Below, one piece after another: positions 11,961 through 22,614 of a stretch of 64,000 bases of DNA (within the stretch, counting starts at the first letter, position 1; each line of letters begins with the position of its first letter). This DNA comes from Tanytarsus gracilentus (taxonomy: Eukaryota > Arthropoda > Insecta > Diptera > Chironomidae). Where the stretch lies: contig JAXRKN010000041.1 in assembly GCA_038502055.1 (NCBI GenBank), positions 4,507,501 to 4,571,500 on the forward strand, given 5' to 3'. The position numbers and the translations under genes are program-made. Under the pieces are notes generated by a model. It ran no database searches and was not told the origin of the DNA. It saw only the letters and a list, made by a program, of their open reading frames with translations.

Positions 11961-13017
11961 AAATTTTGATCGAAATGTTTTACAAATTTCGGCACGTAAT
12001 GAAAATGATCAAAAAGTTGTTCACTTTGTTTTCAACTTGGCGAAAAGTTTTTGCGAAAACGAGAAAGAAGTAAAAAATTTAATTCTAGAGAAAAATTCAG
12101 AAAATTTAAATTTGATAACTTTTGCTGCATGTTTTGCGCCAAAATTAAATTTAGAATTTTTATTTGAGAAAATTTTGGAAATTTTTGGTGAAATTGAAAT
12201 GAAAAATCTTTTAAGGACAACAAAAGGATTTCGAGAAAGAAATTTATTGATTTCAGCAAGTGAAAATAAAAATAAAGACTCGATCGAATTTTTGTGGAAA
12301 ACTTTTGAGGAAAATTTAAGTCAAGAAGAAATTTTCGAACTTTTAAATGAAAAAAATGAAAATGGTGACAACTTTTTACATTATGCCGCTTCATTTGTAA
12401 AATCTAAAAGTATTTTCGAATTTTTGTGGCTGAAAATTAAAAATTATTTTCATGATGAAGAAAAATTGAGAAATTATTTAAAAATTAAAGGATTTAAGGG
12501 CAGAAATATTTTGCTCGCATCAATCTTTGAAACAAATGAAAATTCTTTTTTCTTCATTTTCGAAAATATTTTTTGTCAATTTTTCGACTTTAAAGATTTT
12601 ATTTACGAATGCGATGAAAATGGTGAAAATTTTCTTCATTTTCTCGCTCGATTTGGTTCAGTTTCGATGCTTGACTTTGCATCAAAAAAGTTGGAAGAAA
12701 AACTTTCAAAACATGAATTTAAAAAAAATTTAAGAGGTAAAGGTAAAAATTTTAAATTTAATCTTTTGCATTGCGCTGCACGTCAAAATTCAAATTTAGA
12801 TTCAGTAAAATTTATTTTCGAAATGCTTGAAAGATTTTTGGGTAAAATTGAATTTAAAGAAATGTTGAATGAAGGCGACATCGACGGCGATCTTGCACTT
12901 CATATCGCCATTAAATACAACACCTCAGAAATTTCTACACTTTTCACAAAAACTTACGAAGGAAATTTCACAAAAATTGAACTAAATAAAATTTTGGAAA
13001 GTAAAAATTTTATTTAA
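11961..13017 (+). CDS. NACHT-ankyrin protein, C-terminal ankyrin segment
   Basis: This is the C-terminal part of the interrupted NACHT gene, in frame from the second target-site copy (NFDRNVLQISARNEND) to TAA at 13,015-13,017. It is built almost only of ankyrin-type repeats of about 35-50 residues (NGDNFLHYAASFVKS, NGENFLHFLARFG, FNLLHCAARQNSN, GDLALHIAIKYNT). These continue the repeat series that begins before 10,500. The conserved FEFLWLKI phrase occurs on both sides of the insertion, which confirms the link. The first in-frame position after the insert lacks a usable start, so this piece is not an independent gene. Together the three segments would encode about 1,780 residues. Confidence 0.7.
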
Positions 13018-13947
13018 TTTTTAAAAGAAAGGGTAAAAAATTATTTCCAATAATTAAATTAAGTTTTTTTAGAAATTAAATTTAAATTAATTTAACCTAA
13101 TTTTAAGCAAAAACTGTAAAAATTTAATAATTATTTGATTGTAAATAAAATTTAAATCTAACTAAAATAAAAATAAAATTTTTGATTCAAAGTTTTCTCA
13201 TTTTTTCAAATTAATTAACAATTTAAAATTTTCACTCGATAAGAAAAAACGCCACCAAGAATTTATCGAAAAAATCCTTCAAAATCAAAATACGATAAAT
13301 TTTTTATCTCTTGGAATTTCTCACTAAAAATTCAAGTTTAAAGCTGTCAAAAAATTTGGATTTAAAATTTCTTCTTTTTAATTCAAGTTCAGACCCACAT
13401 GAGTCATCATCGAGTCCCCCATTAACCTCTCAATTATTTATCGCCCACACCGAACAGAGCACAATCAACTCTATCAAAAATTGGGTCAAATTGACCCTAT
13501 ATTTTTTTTGCCCTTGCCCACAGATTTTGGGTGAGGGCAAAATGTCACAGGGGCAAAATGTCCTAACCCCGGTCAAACTCAAGTGAACTTTTTTCTTCTT
13601 CTTATTTTTTAATTGCTGCGTTTTTATCACCCGAATAGAACAAAAATGCGCTTTTGAGCAGAGAAGATGAAAATTGGGTCACGCACGCATTCGATGTGAA
13701 AGAAAATTGTCTACAAAGCAGCGCAACTCATTTGTGTGTCCGTGCTGCATGTCTCGATATTCAAATTTCAAACTGAGAAGTTTATTTAGAAAAATATTTG
13801 GGGTAAATTGAGAAAGAAAATTTAGAAATTAGAGTACAAAAAAAATTAAAAATTTTGGCGAATAAATTTAAATTATTAAAATTCAAATTTTTTAGAATTT
13901 TTAAAAATATTGAAATTAAAATTTTTTTATAAATGTTTTTTGTTGTT
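13018..13947. other. non-coding, small inverted motifs
   Basis: No gene is supported. At 13,480-13,580 there is a patch with GGGTCAAATTGACCC (a short palindrome) and two GGGGCAAAATGTC/GGGCAAAATGTC direct repeats. The overlapping ORFs on both strands look like chance. The sequence from about 13,780 is AT-rich. Confidence 0.4.
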
Positions 13948-14107
13948 TTATAAATGTTGAAGGACTTTGTAGTTTGAAGGATCAGACACTCCAAACTCTA
14001 AAGCTTCACGAATGGCTGAGGCAGGAATTTCAATTAGGACAATGACATTGCCAAAAGGTGTTGTTGTTACTAAGTCAGCGTAAATTATGTCACCGGGCGA
14101 TAAACCG
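13948..14107 (-). pseudogene. 5'-nucleotidase C-terminal domain fragment
   Basis: Read on the minus strand from an acceptor-like TTTTCCAG (exon base 14,107), the frame gives GLSPGDIIYADLVTTTPFGN and then VLIEIPASAIREALEFGV, ending in TAA at 13,948. This is the characteristic substrate-binding C-terminal domain of the 5'-nucleotidase/apyrase family (GD-I-YGDL...PFGN...I-REALE). The matching N-terminal catalytic part lies about 3.7 kb upstream on the same strand (17,801-18,150). The connecting exons have been replaced by repeats, so the locus is a broken gene. Confidence 0.7.
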
Positions 14108-14142
14108 CTGGAAAATAAATTTTAAATATTTTAAGTGTAACC

Positions 14143-14702
14143 CACGAAGTGGTGTAACACTTATATGCGCCTATTTCCGTCCGTCCGTCCGTCTGTCTGT
14201 CTGTTCCTTCGAGATCTCGGCTCCTGAGATAGCTAGAGACTTCTAGTTTTCGCCAAATGGTAGGTCTATGAATTTAGATTCGGCCATTTTAGGAATTATG
14301 AGGGTCATGACCACAGGTCGTGCCATGGACAGCCCTAAATGCCATTTTTCATACAAATTTCCTGTTATATAGCTTCATGTATGTCGTTGAACTCGTATTT
14401 GTATCAGAAATCGAAAGGCATTGATGATATTTGAGGAATGTCTATCATGGCCATCCAAGAGTGCCACCAATGTCCATCACGGCCGGCCAGTAGTGCCCCT
14501 AATGTCCATTTTTTAAAAGTATGGCTTCATGTACCTCGTTGAACTCGTAATTGCATCAGGAATTATTAGCATTGATATTTTTGAAGATGCCGTCACGGCC
14601 GGCCAGGAGTGTCCAAGGAATGCCACTAATGTCCATTTTTTAGAAGTATGGCTTCATGTACCTCATTGAACTCGTAATTTGACCAGGAATCGATTGGCAT
14701 GG
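14143..14702 (-). mobile_element. reverse copy of the 120-bp repeat family
   Basis: On the minus strand this contains about three degraded units of the 120-bp repeat also found at 5.3 and 61.4 kb (CACTAATGTCCATTTTT, GGCTTCATGTA, TTGAACTCGT blocks). The distal end on the plus strand is a GTGTAACCCAC...GTGGTGTAACAC hairpin followed by a CCGTCCGTCCGTCTGTCTGTC microsatellite. That end is shared with 3,025-3,400. Interpreted as a third subfamily of the same element class, inserted inside the 5'-nucleotidase locus. Confidence 0.6.
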
Positions 14703-14704
14703 AT

Positions 14705-15067
14705 CTGAAAATGGAACACTGTGGAAAATGGAACACAGTGGAAAATGGAACATAGTGGAAAATGAAACATAGTGGAAAATGAAACATAGTGGAAAATGAA
14801 ACATAAAGGAAAATGGAACATGGTGGAAAATGGAACACAGTGGAAAGTGGAACACAGTGGAAAATGGAACACAATGGATAATGGAACGCAATGGAAAATG
14901 GAACACAATGGAAAATGGAACACAATTGAAAATGAAACAAATGGAAAACGGAACATATGGAAAATGAAACACAATGGAAAATGAAACACAATGGAAAATG
15001 AAACACAATGGAAAATGGAACACAGTGGAAAATGAAACACAATGGAAAATGAAACACAATGGAAAAT
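14705..15067. repeat. 17-bp minisatellite (GGAAAATGGAACACAGT)
   Basis: About 21 tandem copies of a 17-bp unit with the consensus GGAAAATG(G/A)AACACA(G/A)T. On the minus strand all frames stay open, translating to reiterated FHFPLCSIFHC-like peptides; these are by-products of a repeat unit without stop codons, not genes. A second array of the same unit lies at 16,514-16,668. Confidence 0.9.
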
Positions 15068-16290
15068 GACTTCTTCTTCTTCTACTTCTTCTTTATTAAT
15101 TTTACTCTTCATTTTACAATAAAAAAAAGAACAGGCACCGCAGCTTTTGCCAAGTTTGTCGATTAATCATTTTTAGTTCCCACAAAATTTACTAATTTTG
15201 TTCTGGATTGTGTCTGTGAGATTCCTAAAGAATGTGTCGATATATGGTGCAGCATGAGTAACGATGATTTGTGGGTCCAAGTGGAACATTCATGTTTTTC
15301 ATAAGTATTTAATTACTTCTATGCTGATTGAGTGAATCATCATAATTTTTTATGGTATTTGAGGCTGAGTGTTCTTGGTTTTTTGAAACTGGTGGATATT
15401 TGTTGCCGTCGACGACGATGTCGGTGGCTTGGTAGTTGCTTTTGAGGCTTTCGGTTGTTTTTGAGCAATAGCTTCTGATTTCTTACTTGTTTTTGCGCTC
15501 TTCCTCTTTTGTGTTGGAAAAGCATTTTTTGACGGTTTGTCCACTGGGTATCGTGAACTTCAGCAGTAGGATCGAGTTTTTTAAGCATTTATGCAAAGGT
15601 TCTTTTTCTTAACTTTCTCAAAGTTATCATGTGATTTTTTTCCAAGACTTTTGCCTGGGCATTGATTGCTACCACCAAAATGGTCATTTTGCAGCATTGC
15701 ATGCAAAGATATGTAGGACTCTCGAGTTTCTTATTGTTCACATTTTTTGGTGTGTCCGTATTCTTACAATTAAACAGACATCTCTCGAGACGTATTCGCG
15801 AATGGAATTATGAGTTTATCAAATTGAGTTTGTAGGAATAAATTGCCTTCGAATGAGATGATTACGATTTAAGTATCCTCCAACTGTGGCTCGTTCTTGC
15901 TTCATTTATTTTTTTAAACGAATAGACTCTAGCACTTTAATTTCTTTCATCAATGGATTATTAAACAATCCTTTGCCACTACTGACAAAGTCGTCAATAT
16001 TTTCACTTACTGGCCAAGACACGACACCTTGAACCTTGCCTCTGCGAGTGTGTTTGCTTCGAGTAATGCCTTTTTTCGGTTTCCTTTTTCCTCGAAGAGA
16101 ACTTTAATTTTATTTTTATTTACCACTGTGATTTGAGATATGTTTTCAAAATTCTTGAAAAGAGTCTTGTAGATTGGTTCGAGTTTTAATCCATCACCTG
16201 ATGCATGAATAAATACTATAATTTCGCCTTTGTAGTCGCTGCCATACCGACGAATCCGAGTTTGTTTATTGTTTTCTTCTTTCATAATGT
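15068..16290 (-). pseudogene. degenerate non-LTR retrotransposon ORF1-like region
   Basis: On the minus strand, 16,007-16,285 encodes about 92 residues beginning MKEENNKQTRIRRYGSDYKG and IIVFIHASGDG. This resembles the N-terminal part of the gag-like ORF1 of Jockey-type elements (R-x(2)-Y, YKG, then a V/I-rich strand). A frameshift near 16,010-16,020 moves the continuation (SENIDDFVSSGKGLFNNPLM) into another frame. Further downstream there is a Cys/His-containing stretch (near 15,690) and a Lys/Ser/Thr-rich tail (15,350-15,590), in yet other frames. The ORF is dead. The family call is from memory of the fold pattern and is weak. It sits between the two 17-bp minisatellite arrays. Confidence 0.4.
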
Positions 16291-16513
16291 GTGTGACAAC
16301 AAGGTCACGCGATTTGAGATTTTCACTGATTTTAAGCTATTAATCGATGAACAATGTCGATCTTTTGATTAATTATAATGGCACAAAGCCTTAACTAATT
16401 TTTAAACTAAAATTTTTAGTGAATATGATTCAATTTCCTATCGAAATTAATTTTTAACTTTTGAGTATGACTCATGCACGTTTTGCTCGGCCAAAGGTCG
16501 AAAGAGAGCTGAC

Positions 16514-16760
16514 AATGGAAAATGAAATAAATGGAAAATGGAACACAATGGAAAATGGAACATAGTGGAAAATGAAACACAATGGAAAATGGAACACAGT
16601 GGAAAATGAAACACAATGGAAAATGAAACACAATGGAAAATGAAACACAATGGAAAATGAAACACAGTGGGAAGCCATTTTTGGGAAGCCATTTTGGGAA
16701 GCCATTTTTGGGAAGCCAAAAGGGGAGGCCAGAAGGGGAAGCCAAAGGGGAAGCCAATAC
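16514..16760. repeat. second 17-bp minisatellite plus GGGAAGCCA array
   Basis: From 16,514 to about 16,668 the same 17-bp unit as at 14,705 recurs about nine times in the same orientation. It then changes abruptly into a short array of GGGAAGCCATTTT / GGGAAGCCAAAGG units up to 16,760. Just after, at 16,776, ACAAGTGGGTTACACGG resembles the 5' end of the Helentron-like families, followed by the hairpin ACCCAC-GT-GTGGGT. Confidence 0.8.
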
Positions 16761-16809
16761 TGATCTGTTACAAGTGGGTTACACGGCAACACCCACGTGT
16801 GGGTTTTGA

Positions 16810-17795
16810 AACATTTTTTATGTTGTTATAAAATTTATTTTTTTGAAAATATAAAAAAATATTTAAACGGTTTTAAACGGATTAAAAAAATTCAAAATTT
16901 AAAAAAAATTTAAAGGTTTTTAAAAAGTTTAACGGTTTTTAAAAAATTTAAAATTTAAGTCTATTTTTTCACCTTCTCACACCGCCTGGAACTTGAAAAG
17001 CGACCGCCGCTCGGTGTAAAGACAATAAAGCCAATGACAAAAAAGTCAGGCCATTTTTAGACATTTTGGCCAATGGTATGGACATTTTCGCTCCTGTCCA
17101 CTCGCCTTCTTCTGCTCGATCCAAAAACTAAAATTAAAAATGTTTTAAAAAACCGTTTAAATCTTTTTTTTTAAACTCCAAGCCATCGAATCAGTTGTCA
17201 AACTTCCCATTCCGCACTCTTGTTGATAGCAATAAGAATTCAACTCAAAATTTACTTTTCCATAGTGTCCCTTCCTCATTTTCCAACACCAGTTCCATCC
17301 GATCTACGCGTCTACCGTGCTGCACTATCGAAATTCATTTAAAACTTGCTAATTTCTCATTTTAAAATTTTGCGCGGACAACAACAAGTGTTCGCGAAAG
17401 GGATGATGAAAGGGTTTTAAAAACAAAAATTAACCCTTTGATCAGCCCTTGCAGACATCAGTTCAAAAAATCCGTTAAAACATCAATTTGAATATAAATT
17501 GGCCGTTGATATGAAAAATTTTTTTTTTCACCCCGTGAGTGTGCGAGTGAAATTATTTTTCACATCTGCAACTTTTTAAGTGCCTTAATTAATTAATTTC
17601 AAAAATCTAATGATTCAGCTTTCTTTAGTTTTGAATTCTTCGATTGGAACACAAATAAATTTAAAAGTTTCAAAAAAAAAATTATTTTTTTCACCCCGTG
17701 AGTGTGCGAGTAAAATTTTCTTGGGATTAAAATTAAAATCGAGGATTTAAAATTTAAATCCAAAGCTTAAATTTTAAATCGTTCATTTTTCTTAT
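16810..17795. other. non-coding with a duplicated 30-bp word
   Basis: No gene is supported. The phrase TTTTTTCACCCCGTGAGTG with a GTGCGAGT extension occurs twice in direct orientation (about 17,521 and 17,685). A moderately G+C-rich patch at 16,975-17,130 has no recognisable identity. Confidence 0.4.
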
Positions 17796-17800
17796 CTTAC

Positions 17801-18150
17801 CTCCATGCTTAGTAATTTCACGGTCAATGTCGATTCCACAATGAGAAAGCACCACAATAATTTTAATTCCTCTTAAAATTAAATTTTCAACTTCAGCTTT
17901 GACATTTTCAACTTCCGGCAAAACATTCGCTCGTCCCCAATTTGACCTGAATGTCGTAACTCCAACAATTCCAATTTCTTTTCCAGCTCTAGTCAAAACT
18001 ATTGACTTAGTAAAAAGAGGTTCCATGGTCGGTTCTAAAGATGCGTCGATGTTGCAGCTCACAATCGGAGTTAAAGGTGAAACTCGCTCCATGAATGGCA
18101 CTTACCCTTCAATGCCGTCGTCGAATTCATGATTGCCGAGTGATTGCCGA
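17801..18150 (-). pseudogene. 5'-nucleotidase catalytic-domain fragment with stop
   Basis: On the minus strand the frame reads SLGNHEFDDGIEG, then an in-frame TAA (18,102-18,104), then VPFMERVSPLTPIVSCNID and further FTKSIVL, GKEIGIVGVTT, LSHCGIDIDREITKHGG. These are the metallophosphatase motifs of 5'-nucleotidases: GNHEFDDG binds metal, with the N-[IV]-D strand and the (G/S)H(S/C)G motif following. An exon-end donor GGAG|GTAAGA is at 17,801/17,800. An 11-bp tandem duplication (CTCGGCAATCA) sits at the exon's beginning. The stop falls where the family normally has a small hydrophobic residue. With the C-terminal remnant at 13,948-14,107, this marks one dismembered gene. Confidence 0.75.
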
Positions 18151-18164
18151 GATGTGATCTTTTT

Positions 18165-18470
18165 TTTTAAAAAACTTTTCATACTCGCTACATTGAAACT
18201 GCTCGAGTTTTTCTCCATTTTGAGCTTCTGGAAATGAGTTTTGATCCTCTTCCGAAGACTCTGGTGGATTGAAATCTTCAATAGTGTGAGTCTCTTCCTC
18301 ACTTAGGTAAGATTCATCTCTACAAAAAAATTTAAACCCCTTTTTCGAATTGAAAAGAACAAAACCGATGAATAGAAATTTACCACAATAGTCATTCTTT
18401 CCATACTCAACTCTCAACCGATCAGCACGTTCGAGTGCATCAAAATTTTGAACTTTAAATCTACAACTTT
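18165..18470 (-). pseudogene. unidentified acidic exon pair
   Basis: The minus strand reads FDALERADRLRVEYGKNDYC, then a possible intron (donor G|GTAAATTT, acceptor TTTTTTTGTAG), then RDESYLSEEETHTIEDFN and PESSEEDQNSFPEAQNGE. The splice signals and the biased acidic composition hint at real but orphaned exons of some other gene. I do not recognise the family. It runs directly into the 5'-nucleotidase remnant. Confidence 0.25.
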
Positions 18471-18894
18471 AAATGTAAAAAAGAAAGCAATTAAAAAATA
18501 TTTGGGATTTAATTAAATTAAAAGTTTAGAGGTAAATTCTTTTTTTTCTCCCTTCTCTCTTTCTCCCTTCTCTCTTTCACTCACAATCTAATTTAGCTCT
18601 CTCTCGTGCACGACTGACCTCAACAGCTGTTGCGAAGCAACAGATGTTGTGTTAAAAATAACGGTCAAGAAAAATTTAAAAATAAAAATAAATTCCTTTG
18701 TTCCTACCCCCTTTAATATTTATCAGCTGCGAAGGAAATAAACAATTTAAATTTAATTTTGTCAATCTCACAACAATTAATAAGTTAAAAGCTTTAAATA
18801 ACACAAAGAAGAACTTAACAAACTGAAAGGTAAAGAACACAGTAAAATTAAATCAAAAATTCGTCAGTGTAAAGTTAAAAAATTTAAATTTTAG

Positions 18895-19445
18895 ATGAGT
18901 CTCGAAGAGCAAACAAAGACAATTCAAAGTTTGATGGAGCTTGAGTTACAGCTTAAAACGGCACGATTAGAGTGTCAAAAACAAATTGAAACAATACAAA
19001 AACTGGAAAAGGACGGAAAAAAAATAATTCAGGAGTTTAATTGGCAAGATGAGAGAATAAAAACAAGCTCATTACAAAGAATCGTCCAATATGCCATAAG
19101 ATCAACGGATGCAACTCGAGGAAACTACAAGTTCCTCAATATGATGTCTGCAATTGAGGAAATCGAAAAGCAATCGAAGGTGAGATAAAATTAAAAAATT
19201 ATATATAAAAAATCGAAAATAAATAATTTAATTTCTAGAACGGCAACACAGAGTCAAACGAAGAAGAGGAAGAAGACAATCAAAATACAACTTCTCAACA
19301 GAAAAAGGAACAAGAGAATCTTCGTGGCAAAACAGATAGTGGACGTGGATACAGAGGAAAAGGACGTGGTGGCAAAGGAAAGAAACCGTATGGTCGTGGA
19401 GGTGGAGGACAACAAAAACATATTCATTTACATTTAGGATTGTAA
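18895..19445 (+). CDS. small coiled-coil/RGG-rich protein
   Basis: Two coding exons: 18,895-19,179 and 19,239-19,445, with donor AAG|GTGAGA and acceptor TTTCTAG, phase 0; 163 residues. The N-terminal 95 residues are a predicted coiled coil rich in Leu/Glu/Gln (QTKTIQSLMELELQLKTARL). The second exon is acidic, then Arg/Gly-rich (GRGYRGKGRGGKGKKPYGRG), and ends HIHLHLGL. RGG tails commonly bind RNA, so an RNA-associated role is possible but inferred. An untranslated first exon ends near 18,831 (AAAG|GTAAAG) and its acceptor TTTTAG directly abuts the ATG, which supports this start. I do not recognise the family. A decayed tandem copy follows at 19,555. Confidence 0.65.
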
Positions 19446-19554
19446 CAAGAGACATAAAAATGTAATAAAACAGATTTGCAATAAATAAAATAGTCAAAAA
19501 AAGTCAGTCAATTTGTTTAAAAAAATAAATAAAATTTAAAAAAAGTCAATTGAA

Positions 19555-19960
19555 GCAACAGTTGTTGTGTAAAAATAACGGTGAAAAAATATTTAAATCT
19601 TAAGCTGGTAAATTACTAAGTTACCATCCCTTCCATAAAATATAAAATACAGCTGTTCATGAGATAAATAATTTTTAATTTTAATTCGTAAAAAAAGATG
19701 AATTTAATAGTTAAAACACTTTAAATAATACACAAAGGAACTCTACAAACTACAAGGTAAGGTAAACATTGAAGAATAATCAAAAATTCGTCAGCATAAA
19801 GTCAAAATTTAAAATTTTAGATGGTTAAAAAGGGAACAGAAGAAATTTAAAAGTTGTTAAAAAAATCAAATTATGGTATTGGTAGCAAATGGCCATGAAA
19901 ACGACGGAGAACAAAAATACATCAACTTAAACTTCAGATTGAGATAACAATAAACAGATA
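19555..19960 (+). pseudogene. decayed tandem copy of the RGG gene
   Basis: The order of recognisable words matches the upstream region and gene at 18,620-19,445: GTTGTTGTGT(T)AAAAATAACGGT, an intron donor AAG|GTAAGG, TCAAAAATTCGTCAG, TTTTAG|ATG, and a degraded C-terminus near 19,895-19,945 (ACGACGGAGAACAAAAATAC, matching GGAGGACAACAAAAACATAT). Most of the coding sequence is lost and the ATG is followed by an early stop. Because the 5' UTR intron is retained, it arose by DNA duplication and not retroposition. Confidence 0.55.
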
Positions 19961-20230
19961 ATACATTAAAGAGAAAATAATATGATTAAAAGTTTCAAAA
20001 AATAATAATTAATTAATCTGATTGTAATAAGAAATAAAAGATTTAAAAAAGTTAATTTGTCCAAATAAATAATCAAAAAGTCAAGTATAAATTCATTTTC
20101 TAACGGTAAAATTTAAATCTTGCTCAAAGCTGTGTTCCCTGGTAGCACAAAATTTTGAAAAATATTGATTTGCGGTCAATAACGATATTTATGATTGGTA
20201 TATAATAAATTTGATCAGGAAAAAGAATTA

Positions 20231-20739
20231 AATAAAATATTTAAAAAAACGTTTAAAATTTCTCCCTTCTCTATCCAGACATTCCGCACGGAAAAGTACT
20301 AAATAAAATAAGGTCAGTATAAATTTTGATATGTTGATATATATTTTGTTTAACTTCCTTACGTACTTAAAATTAAATTTTGCTTTTCTTTATCGTAATA
20401 TATTAATCAAGTGCATGCAATATTTGTGTGGATATAAAGTTATAATTTAAGAGATGGGGAGCGGTTTAAAAAACATAACCAAACAAAAATTGCCGCTCCC
20501 CATCTCTTAAATTTTGGATCTTAAATTATAATTTTATATCCACACAAATATTGCATGCACTTGTTTAATATGTTACGATAAAGAAAATCAAAATTTAATT
20601 TTAAGTACGTAAGGAAGTTAAACAAAATATATATCAACATATCAAAATTTATACTGACCTTATTTTATTTAGTACTTTTCCGTGCGGAATGTCTGGATAG
20701 AGAAGGGAAAAATTTAAACGTTTTTTTAAATATTTTATT
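20231..20739. repeat. 0.5-kb near-perfect palindrome
   Basis: The left arm (20,231-20,464) and right arm (20,493-20,739) are near-perfect reverse complements around a 28-bp loop. Landmarks pair as expected: CTCCCTTCTCTATCCAGAC with GTCTGGATAGAGAAGGG, AAGTGCATGCAATATTTGTG with its complement, and GAGATGGGGAGCGG with CCGCTCCCCATCTC. A 9-bp insertion in the right arm is one of few differences. Arms this alike imply recent origin or ongoing conversion. Candidates are a foldback element or a hairpin-RNA locus. No ORF lies inside. Confidence 0.85.
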
Positions 20740-21684
20740 CAGAAAGTTGAAGTTCAATAAAATTTGGTAAAAAACACTCAATTAAAAATAAATGAAGAAA
20801 TAGAAATTGCCTTAAGAATTTTCTTCTTATGGTGAAATTTTAAAATATATAAATATTTCTTGGAATTGAAGCATTGCAATGCATTGTAATCTAGCCTTGA
20901 AATTCTTACATATTAGACACCATGATTTGCTTTAAATCAGAATAATTTTTTTAATAATTAATAAAATGATGAATAAATTATTCGAAATAAAAACGAAATT
21001 TCAATCGAAAAGCAACAAAATAAATACAAATAAACAGTTGTTTTATTTCTATATTGGATAATAAAAATTTTCGCATTTGTGAGCGCTGTCGAATATTTTT
21101 TTTTCTCTCTCTCTCTCGCTCTGCTTCGATCAGTGTGAAGAGAGATTGCGAATAAAGCGGCCGAAAAAAAATATCATAAAATTTTTGAAGAAATATTTTA
21201 AAATATTGAAGTGAAATGATTTAATTAAGTGAGGAATTAATTTAAAAATTAAAACTTTAAATAATTTTATATAGTTATGCTCTCAAAAAGTAATTAGATT
21301 TACATAAATTAGTTAAAACAATTTTTTAATTCCTTAAAGCGATTTTAAAGTTAATTTTTTTGTTTTAGATGATTTTAAAATTTAGTTTCACATAAAATGT
21401 TCTTTAAAAACGCCAAAAACCAGTTTTTTGTCTTATAAATTGTGAAGAATACTTATGAATTTCAATCCATTGAATGAGCCAAGAAAAAAAATCACCGAAA
21501 TATTTATTTTCTCACACATGTCTGACTCACATATTTTTCTATGTGTTAATGAATTTTTTTCTCTCTCTTTTTTGTGCGCTTGGCTATTTTTTATGCAAAC
21601 ACAGAATACTCAGGAAAGCGTCATCATTTTAAATCTCAAGAAGAAGACTAAAAAAATATTTTTTCGCTGCCTTAAAAATTAAAT
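20740..21684. promoter_or_regulatory. upstream region of the atlastin-fusion gene
   Basis: Non-coding. A CTCTCTCTCTCTCGCTCTGC tract at about 21,105-21,125 followed by a purine GAAGAGAGATTGCGAATAAA patch is the only marked promoter-like feature. No TATA box at a sensible distance was singled out. The ORF at 21,455-21,682 has no family features. Confidence 0.3.
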
Positions 21685-22582
21685 ATGAATTTTTTTAAAA
21701 AAGTTGTTAAAGATGCATCAAAAAAATTAAATGTCGACGAAGTTAACAAAATTAAAAATAATGTCGAGAAGAATTTAATACAAATTGGCGAGAGAGTGGC
21801 GGGCATAAGTGAAAAAATTGTGAGCGAAAATGTGACAAACTTTAATCAGATGATTGCGGGACCAAGCAGACAAGAGGAACCGATTGTTGAAGCTCCAAGT
21901 CACTTTCCTGGTAATTTTAAATTAATTTTAGAAAGATTTAAAAATTTAAAAAAAGTATTCATGTTTTTTAAATTTCATAGCTCTGCTATTTATTTTTATT
22001 GCTTAAATTTTTTTTCATCCTTTTATTTTAAGTGCAAAAATATTTTTAATTTAAAAATTTAATTTAAAAATATTTTTAATTTTAAAATTTAATTAAAAAA
22101 TATTTTTAATTTTAAAATTTAATTTCAAAAAAATATTTTTAATTTTAAAATTTAATTAAAAAATATTTTTAATTTTAAAATTTAATTTAAAAATATTTTT
22201 AATTTTAAAATTTAATTTAAAAAAATATTTTTAATTTTAAAATTTAATTTAAAAATATTTTTAATTTTAAAATTTAATTAAAAAATATTTTTAATTTTAA
22301 AATTTAATTTCAAAAAAATATTTTTAATTTTAAAATTTAATTAAAAAATATTTTTAATTTTAAAATTTAATTTCAAAAAAATATTTTTAATTTTAAAATT
22401 TAATTTCAAAAAAATATTTTTAATTTTAAAATTTAATTTCATTTCAACCTCCTTCCCGAGAAGAAAAAGTCTGGAAAACCCTTTAATTTCGTAAAGAGCC
22501 ATTGAAAGTTGTTTTTTCCCCTTTGGGGCTTTTTCTTCATGAAAACCCGCTAATAAATAATAATAATAATAAATAATAATAA

Positions 22583-22614
<32 letters not shown>

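Noticed and set aside
4067..13017. Bacterial (for example endosymbiont) contamination as the source of the NACHT/HExxH gene
   Set aside because: The insertions in it are the same families found around clear insect genes, and its sister gene has five exons with canonical introns and the same base composition.
14626..15112. Three long overlapping minus-strand ORFs rich in FHFPLCSIFHC-like peptides
   Set aside because: They are the translation of a 17-bp repeat in all three frames; a unit length not divisible by 3 and without stops keeps every frame open. The same occurs at 16,416-16,792.
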